Assembly (NCBI RefSeq): GCF_003985125.1
Contig: NZ_ML133574.1
Coordinates: forward strand, 62,001-126,000
DNA from: Rhizobium phaseoli
Lineage (GTDB): Bacteria > Pseudomonadota > Alphaproteobacteria > Rhizobiales > Rhizobiaceae
Length of the DNA stretch: 64,000 nucleotides
Reading direction: 5' to 3'
The translations under genes and the position numbers were made by a program. The notes beneath the pieces were generated by a model. The model did no database searches. It saw only the letters and a program-made list of their open reading frames with translations, and had not been told where the DNA came from. Of the stretch, positions 8,416 through 17,245 are shown in pieces. Positions within the stretch are counted from its first letter, which is position 1, and each line of letters begins with the position of its first letter.

Positions 8416-8570
8416 CAGCCTGAAATCCCTTTGAAATCAACTGGCGCAGTGCGTTACTTGAGGCATAATTTGGTGAGATGGTGAACCTCGGATTACCCTA
8501 GAAGAACACGATCAACCGGTGTTGGCAACGAGCGGAATCACAAGCATTTCGATGGGTAGATATTTAGGGA

Positions 8571-9185
8571 TCACCGCTGGACGATCACCTGGGTTCCCGG
8601 CTGGACCATATCGTAAAGTTCCTCGACGTCCTCGCGATACATTCGAAAACAACCGCTCGAAGCGTTGGTTCCGATTGAGGAAGGGTCATTGGTTCCGTGT
8701 ATGCGCAGCAGCCCGTCGGCCAGGTAAATTGCGCGGGTTCCAAGCGGATTTGCAGGGCCAGCCTTCACGACCGCTGGAAGCCTCGGGTTCTTCTGCCGCA
8801 TGCTCGCCGTTGGCCGCCATTCGGGATGCATTCGCTTGGATACCACTCGGGTTGATCCGTACCATTGTTTGCCTTCGCGACCGACGGCAATGGGGTAGGC
8901 GAACTGCTCTCCGCTTGCTGTTGTGTAGATAAGGGTGTGCTCACGCGTCGCGATGACGATGGCTCCCCTTCCAATTCGCGTCGATGGCTCCCGTCGTTCT
9001 TGCGAAGGTTCCCGATAACCAGGTTCTGGCTCGTAGTAGGGAGGTGGGGGATACGGGCTGTAAGGGTCATCATACCCATAGCCGCCGTCGTATTCATCGT
9101 ATCCATCATACGGCGCGTAAACTTGGGCTTGGGCATGCGCCACTGTCAGGAAGAGGGCCGCAGCAAGGAGAACCAGCAATCTCAT
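8571..9185 (-). CDS. L,D-transpeptidase (YkuD), exported
   Basis: A 204-residue periplasmic enzyme expected to make 3-3 peptidoglycan crosslinks or attach proteins to the wall. It has a signal peptide MRLLVLLAAALFLTVAHAQA, then about 40 residues extremely rich in Tyr, Asp, Gly and Pro. The catalytic YkuD domain follows: IVIATREHTLIY at its start and the active site HGTNDPSSIGTNASSGCFRM with the nucleophilic Cys near residue 182. The length is usual for single-domain rhizobial YkuD proteins. It stands alone; a second, larger YkuD protein is at 61417-62673. Confidence 0.9.
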   Translation of the reverse strand: MRLLVLLAAALFLTVAHAQAQVYAPYDGYDEYDGGYGYDDPYSPYPPPPYYEPEPGYREPSQERREPSTRIGRGAIVIATREHTLIYTTASGEQFAYPIAVGREGKQWYGSTRVVSKRMHPEWRPTASMRQKNPRLPAVVKAGPANPLGTRAIYLADGLLRIHGTNDPSSIGTNASSGCFRMYREDVEELYDMVQPGTQVIVQR

Positions 9186-9327
9186 TCTTCGCCACTCGGT
9201 TGTTATAAAAGCACTATTGGTCCCAACTCTATGGCGTCATCATGGCGGACCGACCCGTTCGGGATCGCTGCGGATGCGCCGGCGACTTTGACCTGATACT
9301 CTTGCCTCCAAACAGGCGGAGTGAGCG

Positions 9328-9498
9328 ATGGGGCGTCGCCTAACCACCATTCTTTCGGCCGACGTGGCCGGCTTTAGTCACCTCATGGGGGCTGATGAAG
9401 AGCGGACGCTCGGCGCGTTTCGGGTCTGCCGCGACATCGCCGAGTTCGGCAGTGCTGTCGAGGCGGTGCGGGCCTCCGTCCAAAGCCACACCAGCTGA
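9328..9498 (+). pseudogene. Remnant of an adenylate/guanylate cyclase
   Basis: Reads MGRRLTTILSADVAGFSHLM, then GADEERTLGAFRVCRDIAEF and GSAVEAVRASVQ, ending in a stop after 56 residues. The first part is the opening of a class III cyclase domain with the first metal Asp. The sequence then jumps from the early helix straight to FGSAVEAV, which in intact members follows the GDG motif. The segment with the second metal Asp has therefore been lost by an in-frame deletion, and everything after the AVEAV helix is gone. It lies just before an intact gene of the same family. Confidence 0.7.
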
Positions 9499-9595
9499 CA
9501 GCGTTTGTTTCTCCATATCGGAAGCGGCCCAATGGACTTCGATCTAAGGCGCAAATATCATAAGCCCGTTGCCACTTCCTCGGGTAATTGCCCAA

Positions 9596-11335
9596 ATGGC
9601 CGAAGAACGCGTCAAGCGCCGTCTTGCTGCAATCGTCGTCGCGGACGTCGTTGGTTATTCGCGTTTGTTGGAGGAGGACGAGGTTACGACGCTCGCGACG
9701 CTGAAGGAGCGCCGAGCGACCATTCTCCAGCCTATCGTGCGGGCGCATGGCGGCCGTGTCGTCAAAGTGATGGGAGACGGGGTTCTCCTGGAGTTCGCAA
9801 GTGCAGTCAACGCCCTGTCAGCAGCGATCGAGTTGCAGCGGAAGATGGCGGATGCAAACACTGCCCTGCCGGAGGCGCGGCGGATCGTGTTGCGCATCGG
9901 GATCAATCTCGGCGATGTCGTCATAGACGGCAGTGATCTCTATGGCGACGGCGTCAACATCGCCGCTCGGCTCCAAAGTCTCGCCGAGCCGGGAGCGATC
10001 TATGTGGCGGCGGCCATCCGAGATCAAGTCAATCGCAAGCTTGCGCTCAGCTTCGACGATCTTGGGCCGAAGTCCTTGAAGAACATCGCTGAACCGGTTC
10101 ATGTCTATCGCCCGCTGTTTGAAACCTGGGCCACGGTTTGCGACGAAAAACCAGCCACGCTGCCCCTGCCTGCCAAGCCCTCCATTGCCGTGTTGCCGTT
10201 CACCAATATGAGTGGCGAAGCCGAACAGGAAGCGTTTGCGGACGGGTTGACGGAAGACCTGATTACCGACCTTTCGAGAAATGCCGGCTTGTTCGTCATC
10301 GCCCGCCACTCGACCTTCGCCTACAAGGGAAAATCAATCGACGTCCGCGTGATCGCACGCGACCTGGGCGTCCGCTACATCCTTGAAGGCAGCGCCCGGC
10401 GGACAGCAGGCCGAATGCGCATCAACGTCCAGCTCATCGATGCGGTTGGCGGTGGTCATCTCTGGGCCGAGCGCTTCGACCGAAGTCTCGAAGACATCTT
10501 CAGCGTTCAGGACGAGGTCATCGGCAAGATCGTCGAGGCGCTCGTTGGACAATTGGTTGAGCTGCCGCCGCGAAAACGTCCGAAGAGCCTGGAGGCTTAC
10601 GACATCTGCGTCCGAGGACGCAGCTTGATCTCATCCTTCACAAGCTTCCCGGAGGCCATTCGGGAAGCCCAAATACTGTTGGAGCGGGCGATCCTAATCG
10701 AACCGGAGTATTCGGAGGCTTCCCGCTGGCTCGCTTTCGTGCACTGGCAGCTATGGGCTCACAGCATCGAGCCCTCAGACGAGAACCGGTCCCGGGCGTT
10801 GGAGCTGGCCCGCCGGGCGGTGCAATTGGATGGGAGCGATGCCGCGGCGCGTTGGGTCCTTGGGTATTTGCTCGCTTACGAAAAGTCGTGGCCAGCGTCC
10901 GACACGGAGTTTGAGGCGGCCTTCAGGCTTGAGCCGAACAACACGGATGCCCTCGTCATGTCGTCGGAACTCGCAGTGTATGCTGGCCAGCCATTGGAAG
11001 CGATAGACACCATTTCCCGGGCACTCCGGCTGAACCCGCGCCCACCAGGCTGGTATTATTGGGAGCTTGGACTGGCCTATTACGCAGCTGGCCGATACGT
11101 GGAGGCCGTAAAGACATTGCGTATGGAGGCTACCTACCGCAGCGCCTCGCGCCGAATACTAGCTGCCAGCCTCGCCCAGCTCGGCCGAAAAGACGAGGCA
11201 ATACGCGAGGCGGCTCTTTTCATGGCGAAGACACCGAATTTCACGATTGCTCACTGGGCCGCTGCACAACCCGCTCGCGACATGGAGACGGTCCAGCGCT
11301 TTGTCGAAGGCTATCGCATGGCTGGCTTGCGGTAG
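9596..11335 (+). CDS. Adenylate/guanylate cyclase with TolB-N/FlgO-like domain and TPRs
   Basis: A 579-residue class III cyclase of the multi-copy rhizobial type. Residues 8-170 are the catalytic domain, with metal Asp17 in VVADVVGYSRLL and Asp60 in VKVMGDGVLLEF. Residues about 190-320 are the SIAVLPFTNMSGEAEQEAFA module (FlgO/TolB-N-like), ending in LWAERFDRSLEDIFSVQDEV. The rest is TPR-like helices (ARRAVQLDGSDAAARWVLGY and later repeats). No transmembrane segment is visible, so it is probably cytosolic. I start at the ATG at 9596; a TTG at 9569 would add nine residues unlike the family. Confidence 0.88.
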   Translation: MAEERVKRRLAAIVVADVVGYSRLLEEDEVTTLATLKERRATILQPIVRAHGGRVVKVMGDGVLLEFASAVNALSAAIELQRKMADANTALPEARRIVLRIGINLGDVVIDGSDLYGDGVNIAARLQSLAEPGAIYVAAAIRDQVNRKLALSFDDLGPKSLKNIAEPVHVYRPLFETWATVCDEKPATLPLPAKPSIAVLPFTNMSGEAEQEAFADGLTEDLITDLSRNAGLFVIARHSTFAYKGKSIDVRVIARDLGVRYILEGSARRTAGRMRINVQLIDAVGGGHLWAERFDRSLEDIFSVQDEVIGKIVEALVGQLVELPPRKRPKSLEAYDICVRGRSLISSFTSFPEAIREAQILLERAILIEPEYSEASRWLAFVHWQLWAHSIEPSDENRSRALELARRAVQLDGSDAAARWVLGYLLAYEKSWPASDTEFEAAFRLEPNNTDALVMSSELAVYAGQPLEAIDTISRALRLNPRPPGWYYWELGLAYYAAGRYVEAVKTLRMEATYRSASRRILAASLAQLGRKDEAIREAALFMAKTPNFTIAHWAAAQPARDMETVQRFVEGYRMAGLR

Positions 11336-11522
11336 AATCCGGCCTTCAGATTTTCGACCTTTCATAGGCGATAAGTAGATCAGTTACGAGAACGCCATTG
11401 ATAAAAACCGTGCCCCCTCGGGAACCTTGCTCCTGACTTTATCCGGTTTTAGGCAGCAAAGCGTTGTGTCGCCTCAAAACCCACCTTAATGAACTGTTAA
11501 ATTTAACGGAGCGGAGGCTCGC

Positions 11523-12593
11523 ATGCAGGAGCCCGGAGTCAGCAAGCCATTTTACCCGAACTTCAACATGGTCAGGCTCATTGCTGCCTCCATGGTTATC
11601 TTCTCGCATGCCTTCCTTATCTCGGAAAAGACCTCGGCGAACGAACCCTTCATGCGCCTGCTCGGCGAGGGCAACAATCTTGGTAAATTCGGGGTCTATG
11701 TGTTTTTCATCACGAGCGGCTTCCTCGTGACGCAGAGTGCGCAGTTCGGCAGCGTCGGTGCTTTTCTCTGGCGGCGGGCGCTGAGGATATATCCGGCGCT
11801 GGTAGTCTGCACGCTGCTCAGCGTCTACGTTTTAGGCCCCTTGTTCAGCCCGTTGGGGATCAGTGGTTACTTGCTCTCGTCGTTCCACCTGAGGACGACA
11901 GTGTATTCGGTGCTCAATCCGAACTATGGCATGGAACTGCCGAATGTGCAGTTCTATGATCCTGCAATCTCCTGGCTCGCCACCTTCATCAACGGCTCAC
12001 TTTGGACGATCAGCCAGGAAATCTTCTGCTACCTGATCCTTGCGGGATTAATGGCCATCGGGATTCTGCGAGCGCCGTTCGTGGCAATTACCCTCGCCGT
12101 GGGCGTGACCTGGGCGCTTTTCTTCGACGATCCGTGGCCAGACAGAAAGTTGATAACGGATTTCACTTTTATCGCTCCCTATTTCTTCGGCGGGTCGCTT
12201 CTCTGGTTCGTGATGGAAAAGTGGCGGCCAAATATTGTCCTGGCGTTGATTTTCGTGGCGCTCGGTGTGCTCTTCTACGTCTTTTGGCCCAAATACCTCT
12301 ATGGACCCATGTTGTTCGCCGTTCCGCTTGTCTGCATCGCGACGTCGCCGACCATACGCCTGCCGACTCTCGAGCGCGTGGGCGACGTCTCCTACGGCAC
12401 CTATCTCTATGGCTGGCCGGTGGAGCAGGTGGTGAACCATGCCCTCGGCCAGTACAGCACGCCGTGGACAGTGTTCGCCCTTTCCCTGCCGACATCGTTG
12501 TTGTTCGGTTGGCTTTCATGGCATCTGCTGGAAAAGCGTGCGCTGCGGTTGAAGCGAGCCTCATTCCTCCAGCGACAGCCTATCAGTCCGTAA
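11523..12593 (+). CDS. Membrane acyltransferase, OafA/acyltransferase-3 family
   Basis: A 356-residue integral membrane protein expected to acylate a sugar of a surface polysaccharide or glycan. It opens with [20 protein letters not shown], including the conserved R and the catalytic-type His, followed by about ten hydrophobic helices. Mid-protein SLWTISQEIFCYLILA is the usual W-T-[IL]-x-x-E motif. GTYLYGWPVEQ and the end LLFGWLSWHLLEKRAL are also typical. Single gene; the sugar substrate cannot be told from the sequence. Confidence 0.88.
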   Translation: MQEPGVSKPFYPNFNMVRLIAASMVIFSHAFLISEKTSANEPFMRLLGEGNNLGKFGVYVFFITSGFLVTQSAQFGSVGAFLWRRALRIYPALVVCTLLSVYVLGPLFSPLGISGYLLSSFHLRTTVYSVLNPNYGMELPNVQFYDPAISWLATFINGSLWTISQEIFCYLILAGLMAIGILRAPFVAITLAVGVTWALFFDDPWPDRKLITDFTFIAPYFFGGSLLWFVMEKWRPNIVLALIFVALGVLFYVFWPKYLYGPMLFAVPLVCIATSPTIRLPTLERVGDVSYGTYLYGWPVEQVVNHALGQYSTPWTVFALSLPTSLLFGWLSWHLLEKRALRLKRASFLQRQPISP

Positions 12594-12909
12594 GCGATGG
12601 TCCCATGCTCCCGGCTATTTTGATTGAAGCGTCTGGTTCCGGCAAAACAACCATCCCTCGGGCAATCGTCGGGCGCTCCTACGCCATGCCCTCCACACGA
12701 TATCCAATCGACCAGCCGCGATAGGCGCGGCCATCGCAACGATCGCGACCGTCATCTGATGTCGCCAGCCTGATTCCAGCAGGGGAGGCCAAATTGGTCG
12801 AAGTTCACGAGCGTCTCTTGGTTGAAAAGTTGAATATAGCTATGCTGCGAAAGCCCTGGAGCTGAGCAAGGGTAGGCTGCGAAGAGCGCTGAAATCGAAG
12901 AGATTCAGG
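12594..12909. other. Intergenic, no gene seen
   Basis: About 316 bases between the acyltransferase and cupin genes. Only frames that shadow the acyltransferase end reach into it. I see no terminator or clear promoter. Confidence 0.4.
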
Positions 12910-13260
12910 ATGACTGTGAGCAATTTCATCACCTTCGGCATCGATGGCATCGCCCCCGAGTTCGGCGCCCCCGAACCCGATCGGATTATCTCAGGCAACC
13001 CGCAGTTCCGCACCTGGAACCTCGAGGAGGCCGAAGGCGGCCTCTATTCCGGCATCTGGGAGGCGACGCCCGGCAAGTGGCGGATCGTTTACGAGGAATG
13101 GGAATATTTCAGCCTTCTGTCCGGCCATTCGATCGTCACGGAAGACGGCGGTGAGCCGGTTCATCTGAAGGCGGGCGACCGAATGATCTTGAAACCCGGC
13201 TTCAAGGGAACCTGGGAAGTCGTTGAAACGACTCGCAAGGACTATGTGATCAAGGTTTGA
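12910..13260 (+). CDS. Cupin_3 protein (ureidoglycine aminohydrolase-like fold)
   Basis: A 116-residue single cupin barrel. GIWEATPGKWRIVYEEWEYF and SLLSGHSIVTEDGGEPVHLKAGD are the two half-motifs of the Cupin_3 family, as found in the C-terminal part of (S)-ureidoglycine aminohydrolases. The exact substrate is unknown. An ATTCAGG purine tract precedes the ATG. Length is normal for stand-alone members. Confidence 0.82.
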   Translation: MTVSNFITFGIDGIAPEFGAPEPDRIISGNPQFRTWNLEEAEGGLYSGIWEATPGKWRIVYEEWEYFSLLSGHSIVTEDGGEPVHLKAGDRMILKPGFKGTWEVVETTRKDYVIKV

Positions 13261-13305
13261 GCAGTGGCTGCAGATCGACTGTGACCTGCGCAAAGCCAAA
13301 AACTT

Positions 13306-13345
13306 AAAGCGCGACGACAGAATCTGAAGCATTGCGACGCGCTTT
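13306..13345. repeat. Inverted repeat after the cupin gene
   Basis: Arms AAAGCGCG and CGCGCTTT surround 24 bases. It resembles the palindromic intergenic elements common in rhizobia and may also act as the transcript end of the cupin gene. Confidence 0.45.
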
Positions 13346-13546
13346 GGGCCTGTCCCGGTTTGTGGCGATTGCCGTCCGTTTCCGCTGAGATGGCCGCGTC
13401 TCCTTCCCAGATAGAAGGCTTTTGATCTATCTCGTTAAAGATATCTATATCGTCACATGCTACACCTTATCCGCAGCGCATTGCGGACATGATGTCTCCT
13501 GCGGTCCCCCAGACATGGTCTTGCAATCGATCTTTCCGGAATTTGC

Positions 13547-15676
13547 ATGTCGTCGAATCCTGCGAGTAGGCACGTTCGCACTCAAACCTCTTCCATCATT
13601 GCGACAACGGTGTGCTTCCTTCTGGTAGCCCTCGTTCTCACAGGCCTCATGGCCCATGTCGTGACAACGATGACCCGGTCGGCGAACCAGATTGACGATG
13701 CCCGGGCGAGCCGCGCTGCGCGCGCTGCAATCGCAGCCTTTGTCGCCCGGCTCGGCGCAACAACGACGGACAATGCCGTATGGGACGATGCTTTCCGTGC
13801 GGTCTCCACTCCGGGCGCCACCGATTGGGCCTATGAGAATTGGGGGAAGACCAGCGAGGACTATGCCCTTTATGATGGAGCCGTCGTGATCGGCCCGGAC
13901 CGGACTTCAATCGTTTCCGCCTATGCGAAAGGCAAGCCTTTCCAGCCGGGCGTCTTCTTCGGCGAAGCCTTTTATCGGCAGGCCAAGGTGGCGGCCGATC
14001 CGGCGCGCACGCCTTTGGTGAATTTCATCAAAACGGAAAAAGGCATCGCGCTGCTCGCATCGCAGGCAATCCAACCTTACGACGATGCCGCAGACACTGA
14101 AAAATTCAGCACGCTGAGCTTCTACAAGGAGTTTACCCAGGAGGTCCTGGACACGCTCTCGAACGAACATGAGCTCGAGGGCCTGCGCCTCGAGGCGGCG
14201 CCTAGGGCCGATTTCCTGAATACGCCGATCACCGATATGAAAGGGGCGGTCATCGGCTATCTTGTCTGGCCAAGCAAAGCGCCCGGAAGCACTGTATTTC
14301 ACCAGGTTACACCTTACGTCGCGGCCGCGATCGTCATCCTGGCGCTGTTCCTTGTCGCAGTCCTGATGGTCGGCGCGTCCGAAGCGCGGCGTTTGCGCCA
14401 GCTGGCGCAGGCAGCGCTTTACGAAGCGGGTCACGATAGTCTGAGCGGCCTGTTGAACAGACAGGGGCTGCTCAGTCTGCTCGAAGAACTGGATGATACA
14501 GCCTCTTCACCGCCGCGGCTTTATCTCGTCGACCTTGATGGCTTCAAGGCCGTCAACGACGCCTGGGGACATGCGGTCGGCGACGATCTGATCCGCCTGG
14601 TTTCGAAGGCGCTGATGGCCTGCCATCCGGAAGTCGTCGCCGCCGCCCGGCTGGGGGGCGACGAATTCGCACTGGTGCATGTTGGCCCCGCCACCTGCGA
14701 AGAGATGGAGAGGGCTATTCTGGCACTGTTTGCCGAGCCCTTTAAAATCGATGGGCGGACAATCGAAGTCGGCGCAAGCATCGGAGCTGCCACGCGCGAC
14801 GGAGACATCGAGCCCTTGGAACTGCTGCGCAGAGCCGACATGGCGCTTTATCGCGCCAAGGCAAACGGCAGAGGCCAGGCGATCGAATATGACCCCGAGC
14901 TGGACCGGGAGCGCCAGCAGGTCGCCGAGCTCGAGGCTCTGCTGAAGACTGCCATCGGCACCGGCGCGATCGAAGCCGTCTTCCAGCCTCTCGTCTCTGC
15001 CTCGACCGGCATGGTGACGGGGCTTGAAGCCCTGGCGCGCTGGCGAACACCCGCAGGCAATGTCAGTCCGGAGGTCTTCATCCCCCTTGCCGAGAGATGC
15101 GGTCTCATCGACGCGCTCGGCGTTCATATGCTGAGAACATCGATCGCACATGCCAAGACCTGGCCCGATCTGGCTCTGTCGGTGAATGTCTCGCCGGTGC
15201 AGCTGTGCAATCCGGAATTTGCGGCCGAAGTGATCTCGGTCCTGCAGGAGCTCGATTTCGACCCGAAGCGTCTGACGTTGGAGATCACCGAAGGCGTCCT
15301 GATGACAAATCCGGATCAGGCACGGCGCTCGATCGACCAGCTCAAGCGCGTCGGCATCAAATTCGCGCTCGACGACTTCGGCTGCGGTTACGCGAGCATC
15401 GGGGCATTGCGGCAGTTCGGCTTTGATCGCATGAAAATAGACCGCTCGCTCGTCTCGGCGCTCGACGAAGGCGCAAAGGGCGCCGATGTCCTTCGGGCGA
15501 CCATCTCTCTGGCGACCGCCCTGCAGATCCCGGTCACCGCCGAAGGGATCGAGACTTCCCGCCAGGCGGCGATCCTGCGGGATGCGGGCTGCGATCAGCT
15601 TCAAGGCTATCTGATCGGAAAACCCATGTCGGCGCACGACATTGCCGGCAAGCTGCAGGAAGAAGCGGCCGCCTAA
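13547..15676 (+). CDS. Membrane GGDEF-EAL protein with CHASE4-like sensor
   Basis: A 709-residue inner-membrane c-di-GMP enzyme. TM1 lies at about residues 15-40. The periplasmic part from 40 to 255 has the CHASE4-type features TTDNAVWDDAFRAV and DYALYDGAVVIGPD. TM2 is VAAAIVILALFLVAVLMVGA. The GGDEF domain has an intact active site in ARLGGDEFALVHV, and the EAL domain an intact TGLEALARWRTP with ITEGVLMTN and LDDFGCGYAS. Both cyclase and phosphodiesterase activity are therefore possible; which dominates cannot be told. Single gene. Confidence 0.92.
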   Translation: MSSNPASRHVRTQTSSIIATTVCFLLVALVLTGLMAHVVTTMTRSANQIDDARASRAARAAIAAFVARLGATTTDNAVWDDAFRAVSTPGATDWAYENWGKTSEDYALYDGAVVIGPDRTSIVSAYAKGKPFQPGVFFGEAFYRQAKVAADPARTPLVNFIKTEKGIALLASQAIQPYDDAADTEKFSTLSFYKEFTQEVLDTLSNEHELEGLRLEAAPRADFLNTPITDMKGAVIGYLVWPSKAPGSTVFHQVTPYVAAAIVILALFLVAVLMVGASEARRLRQLAQAALYEAGHDSLSGLLNRQGLLSLLEELDDTASSPPRLYLVDLDGFKAVNDAWGHAVGDDLIRLVSKALMACHPEVVAAARLGGDEFALVHVGPATCEEMERAILALFAEPFKIDGRTIEVGASIGAATRDGDIEPLELLRRADMALYRAKANGRGQAIEYDPELDRERQQVAELEALLKTAIGTGAIEAVFQPLVSASTGMVTGLEALARWRTPAGNVSPEVFIPLAERCGLIDALGVHMLRTSIAHAKTWPDLALSVNVSPVQLCNPEFAAEVISVLQELDFDPKRLTLEITEGVLMTNPDQARRSIDQLKRVGIKFALDDFGCGYASIGALRQFGFDRMKIDRSLVSALDEGAKGADVLRATISLATALQIPVTAEGIETSRQAAILRDAGCDQLQGYLIGKPMSAHDIAGKLQEEAAA

Positions 15677-15729
15677 TTTCAGGTCGGCTCGGCCTGGATC
15701 TGAATCCTGTTCTAAATCAGAGAATGGGA

Positions 15730-15773
15730 GCATGGTGTCGTCCGAAAACCGCTCACACTTTTCGGCATCATGC
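15730..15773. repeat. RIME-like palindromic element
   Basis: Interrupted palindrome with outer arms GCATGGTG / CATCATGC and inner arms CCGAAAA / TTTTCGG around CCGCTCACAC. It matches my memory of rhizobial intergenic mosaic (RIME-type) elements and sits between convergent genes. Confidence 0.6.
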
Positions 15774-15855
15774 TTCAGAAGCACGGGTCACCTGGCTGAC
15801 CCGCTAGCCGGCACGCCGCACAGATCCTTCAGTCGCCGAAGGTCAGGCCTCGGTA

Positions 15856-17100
15856 TCACCACTGCAGATCCAGCCGCTCCAACCCGTGGAAATGGTAGAC
15901 GTCCTTGACGTCAGGCGTCTTCGCCAGTCTGAGACCGGCAAGCCGCTCGAACAGGATCGGCAACACGACGTTGAGCTCCAGCCGCGCCAGCGGTGCGCCG
16001 ATGCAGAAATGGATGCCGGCGCCGAAGGAGAGGTTCGTCGCCTCGTTGCGGTCGGGCCGGAAGGCGAGGGGATCGGTGAACTTCGCCGGGTCGAGATTGG
16101 CGGCGGCGAGGATGAGGCTCACCTTGTCGCCGCGCTTGAAGGAGACGCCATCGATTTCGGCCGGTTCCAGCGCCCAACGCTGGAAGATGTGGACCGGCGC
16201 GCAGATGCGTAGCGTCTCCTCGACCGTACGCTCCGTCGTTGCCTCGTCGCGGAAGAGTTCCACCGGATCTGCGCCGCTGCCGAGGATGGTGCGCACGGAA
16301 TTGCCGATCTGGTGCACGGTCGCCTCATGGCCAGCGTTGAGCAGCACGATCGTCGTCGAGATCAGCTCTTCCTCGGTGAGATACTGACCCTTGTGCTCGG
16401 TATGGATCATGTGGGTGAGCAGATCGTCGCGCGGCTCGGCGCGGCGTTCGGCGATGACGGTCCTGACGTAATCGGAGAATTCCTTCGCCGCCCGTTCGGC
16501 CTCATCCTCCTGCTCGCGCGTGCGCCCGAACATGTACATGCGGACATAGGCATGCGACCAGGCGAGCAACTGCGGCCCCATCTCTTCGGGGATGCCGATC
16601 ATGCGGGCGATCATCGTCACCGGGATGATATCGGCAAAGGCGGAGAGCAGCTCGACCTCGCGCTTATCGGCGAAGCCGTCGATCAGCCGGTTGGCGAGTT
16701 CGGCAAGCTCCGGCTTCATCTTCTCGACATGGCGGGAAACGAAGGCACGGTTGACGAGGGTGCGCAGCCGCGTGTGCTCCGGCGGTTCGAGTTCGAGCAG
16801 GGAGTAGCGTTCGGAGAGATCGAAACTCTCAAGATGCGGCATCGGCTCGGCAAGGCCAAGCTCCTCGCGGCTGGCGATATGCAGGATCTGCCGGCCGAAG
16901 CGGCGGTCGCGCAGCAGCGCGTTCACATGGTCGTAGCCGGTGAAGAACCACTGTTTCTGCTCGGTCCAGTAGAATGTCGGACAATGAGCATGAAGGGCGG
17001 CATAGACGGCATTCGGATTGCCGTAGAAGGCGGGGTTGCGAGCGTCCAGCGAGACATGGCGGAGCGCTGGGTCGATCGAGAGAAAGGGCGGTATCGTCAT
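15856..17100 (-). CDS. Cytochrome P450
   Basis: A 414-residue soluble bacterial P450 monooxygenase. The heme-ligand loop is LSFGAGIHFCIGAPLARLEL with Cys366. The I-helix is IVLLNAGHEATVHQIGN (AGxxAT type), the K-helix ExxR lies in VEETLRICAP, and the conserved LEPPEHTRLRTLVNRAF is also present. I start at MTIPPFLSID (17100); the frame is open to 17172 but those extra residues do not look like the family. The redox partner is not encoded nearby and the substrate is unknown. Confidence 0.93.
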   Translation of the reverse strand: MTIPPFLSIDPALRHVSLDARNPAFYGNPNAVYAALHAHCPTFYWTEQKQWFFTGYDHVNALLRDRRFGRQILHIASREELGLAEPMPHLESFDLSERYSLLELEPPEHTRLRTLVNRAFVSRHVEKMKPELAELANRLIDGFADKREVELLSAFADIIPVTMIARMIGIPEEMGPQLLAWSHAYVRMYMFGRTREQEDEAERAAKEFSDYVRTVIAERRAEPRDDLLTHMIHTEHKGQYLTEEELISTTIVLLNAGHEATVHQIGNSVRTILGSGADPVELFRDEATTERTVEETLRICAPVHIFQRWALEPAEIDGVSFKRGDKVSLILAAANLDPAKFTDPLAFRPDRNEATNLSFGAGIHFCIGAPLARLELNVVLPILFERLAGLRLAKTPDVKDVYHFHGLERLDLQW

Positions 17101-17245
17101 GCCCCGAGGCTTAGCGGATTTGCTGGGCCTCGAAAAGATGCGGGTGAGGAGAGCCGGCAGGAAACAGGGCATGCCCGACCGGAGGCGCCGACGACTTTAA
17201 GATCGGAGTCTAAGCGCGGGGATTGATTCGGTTTTCATGCTGCGG

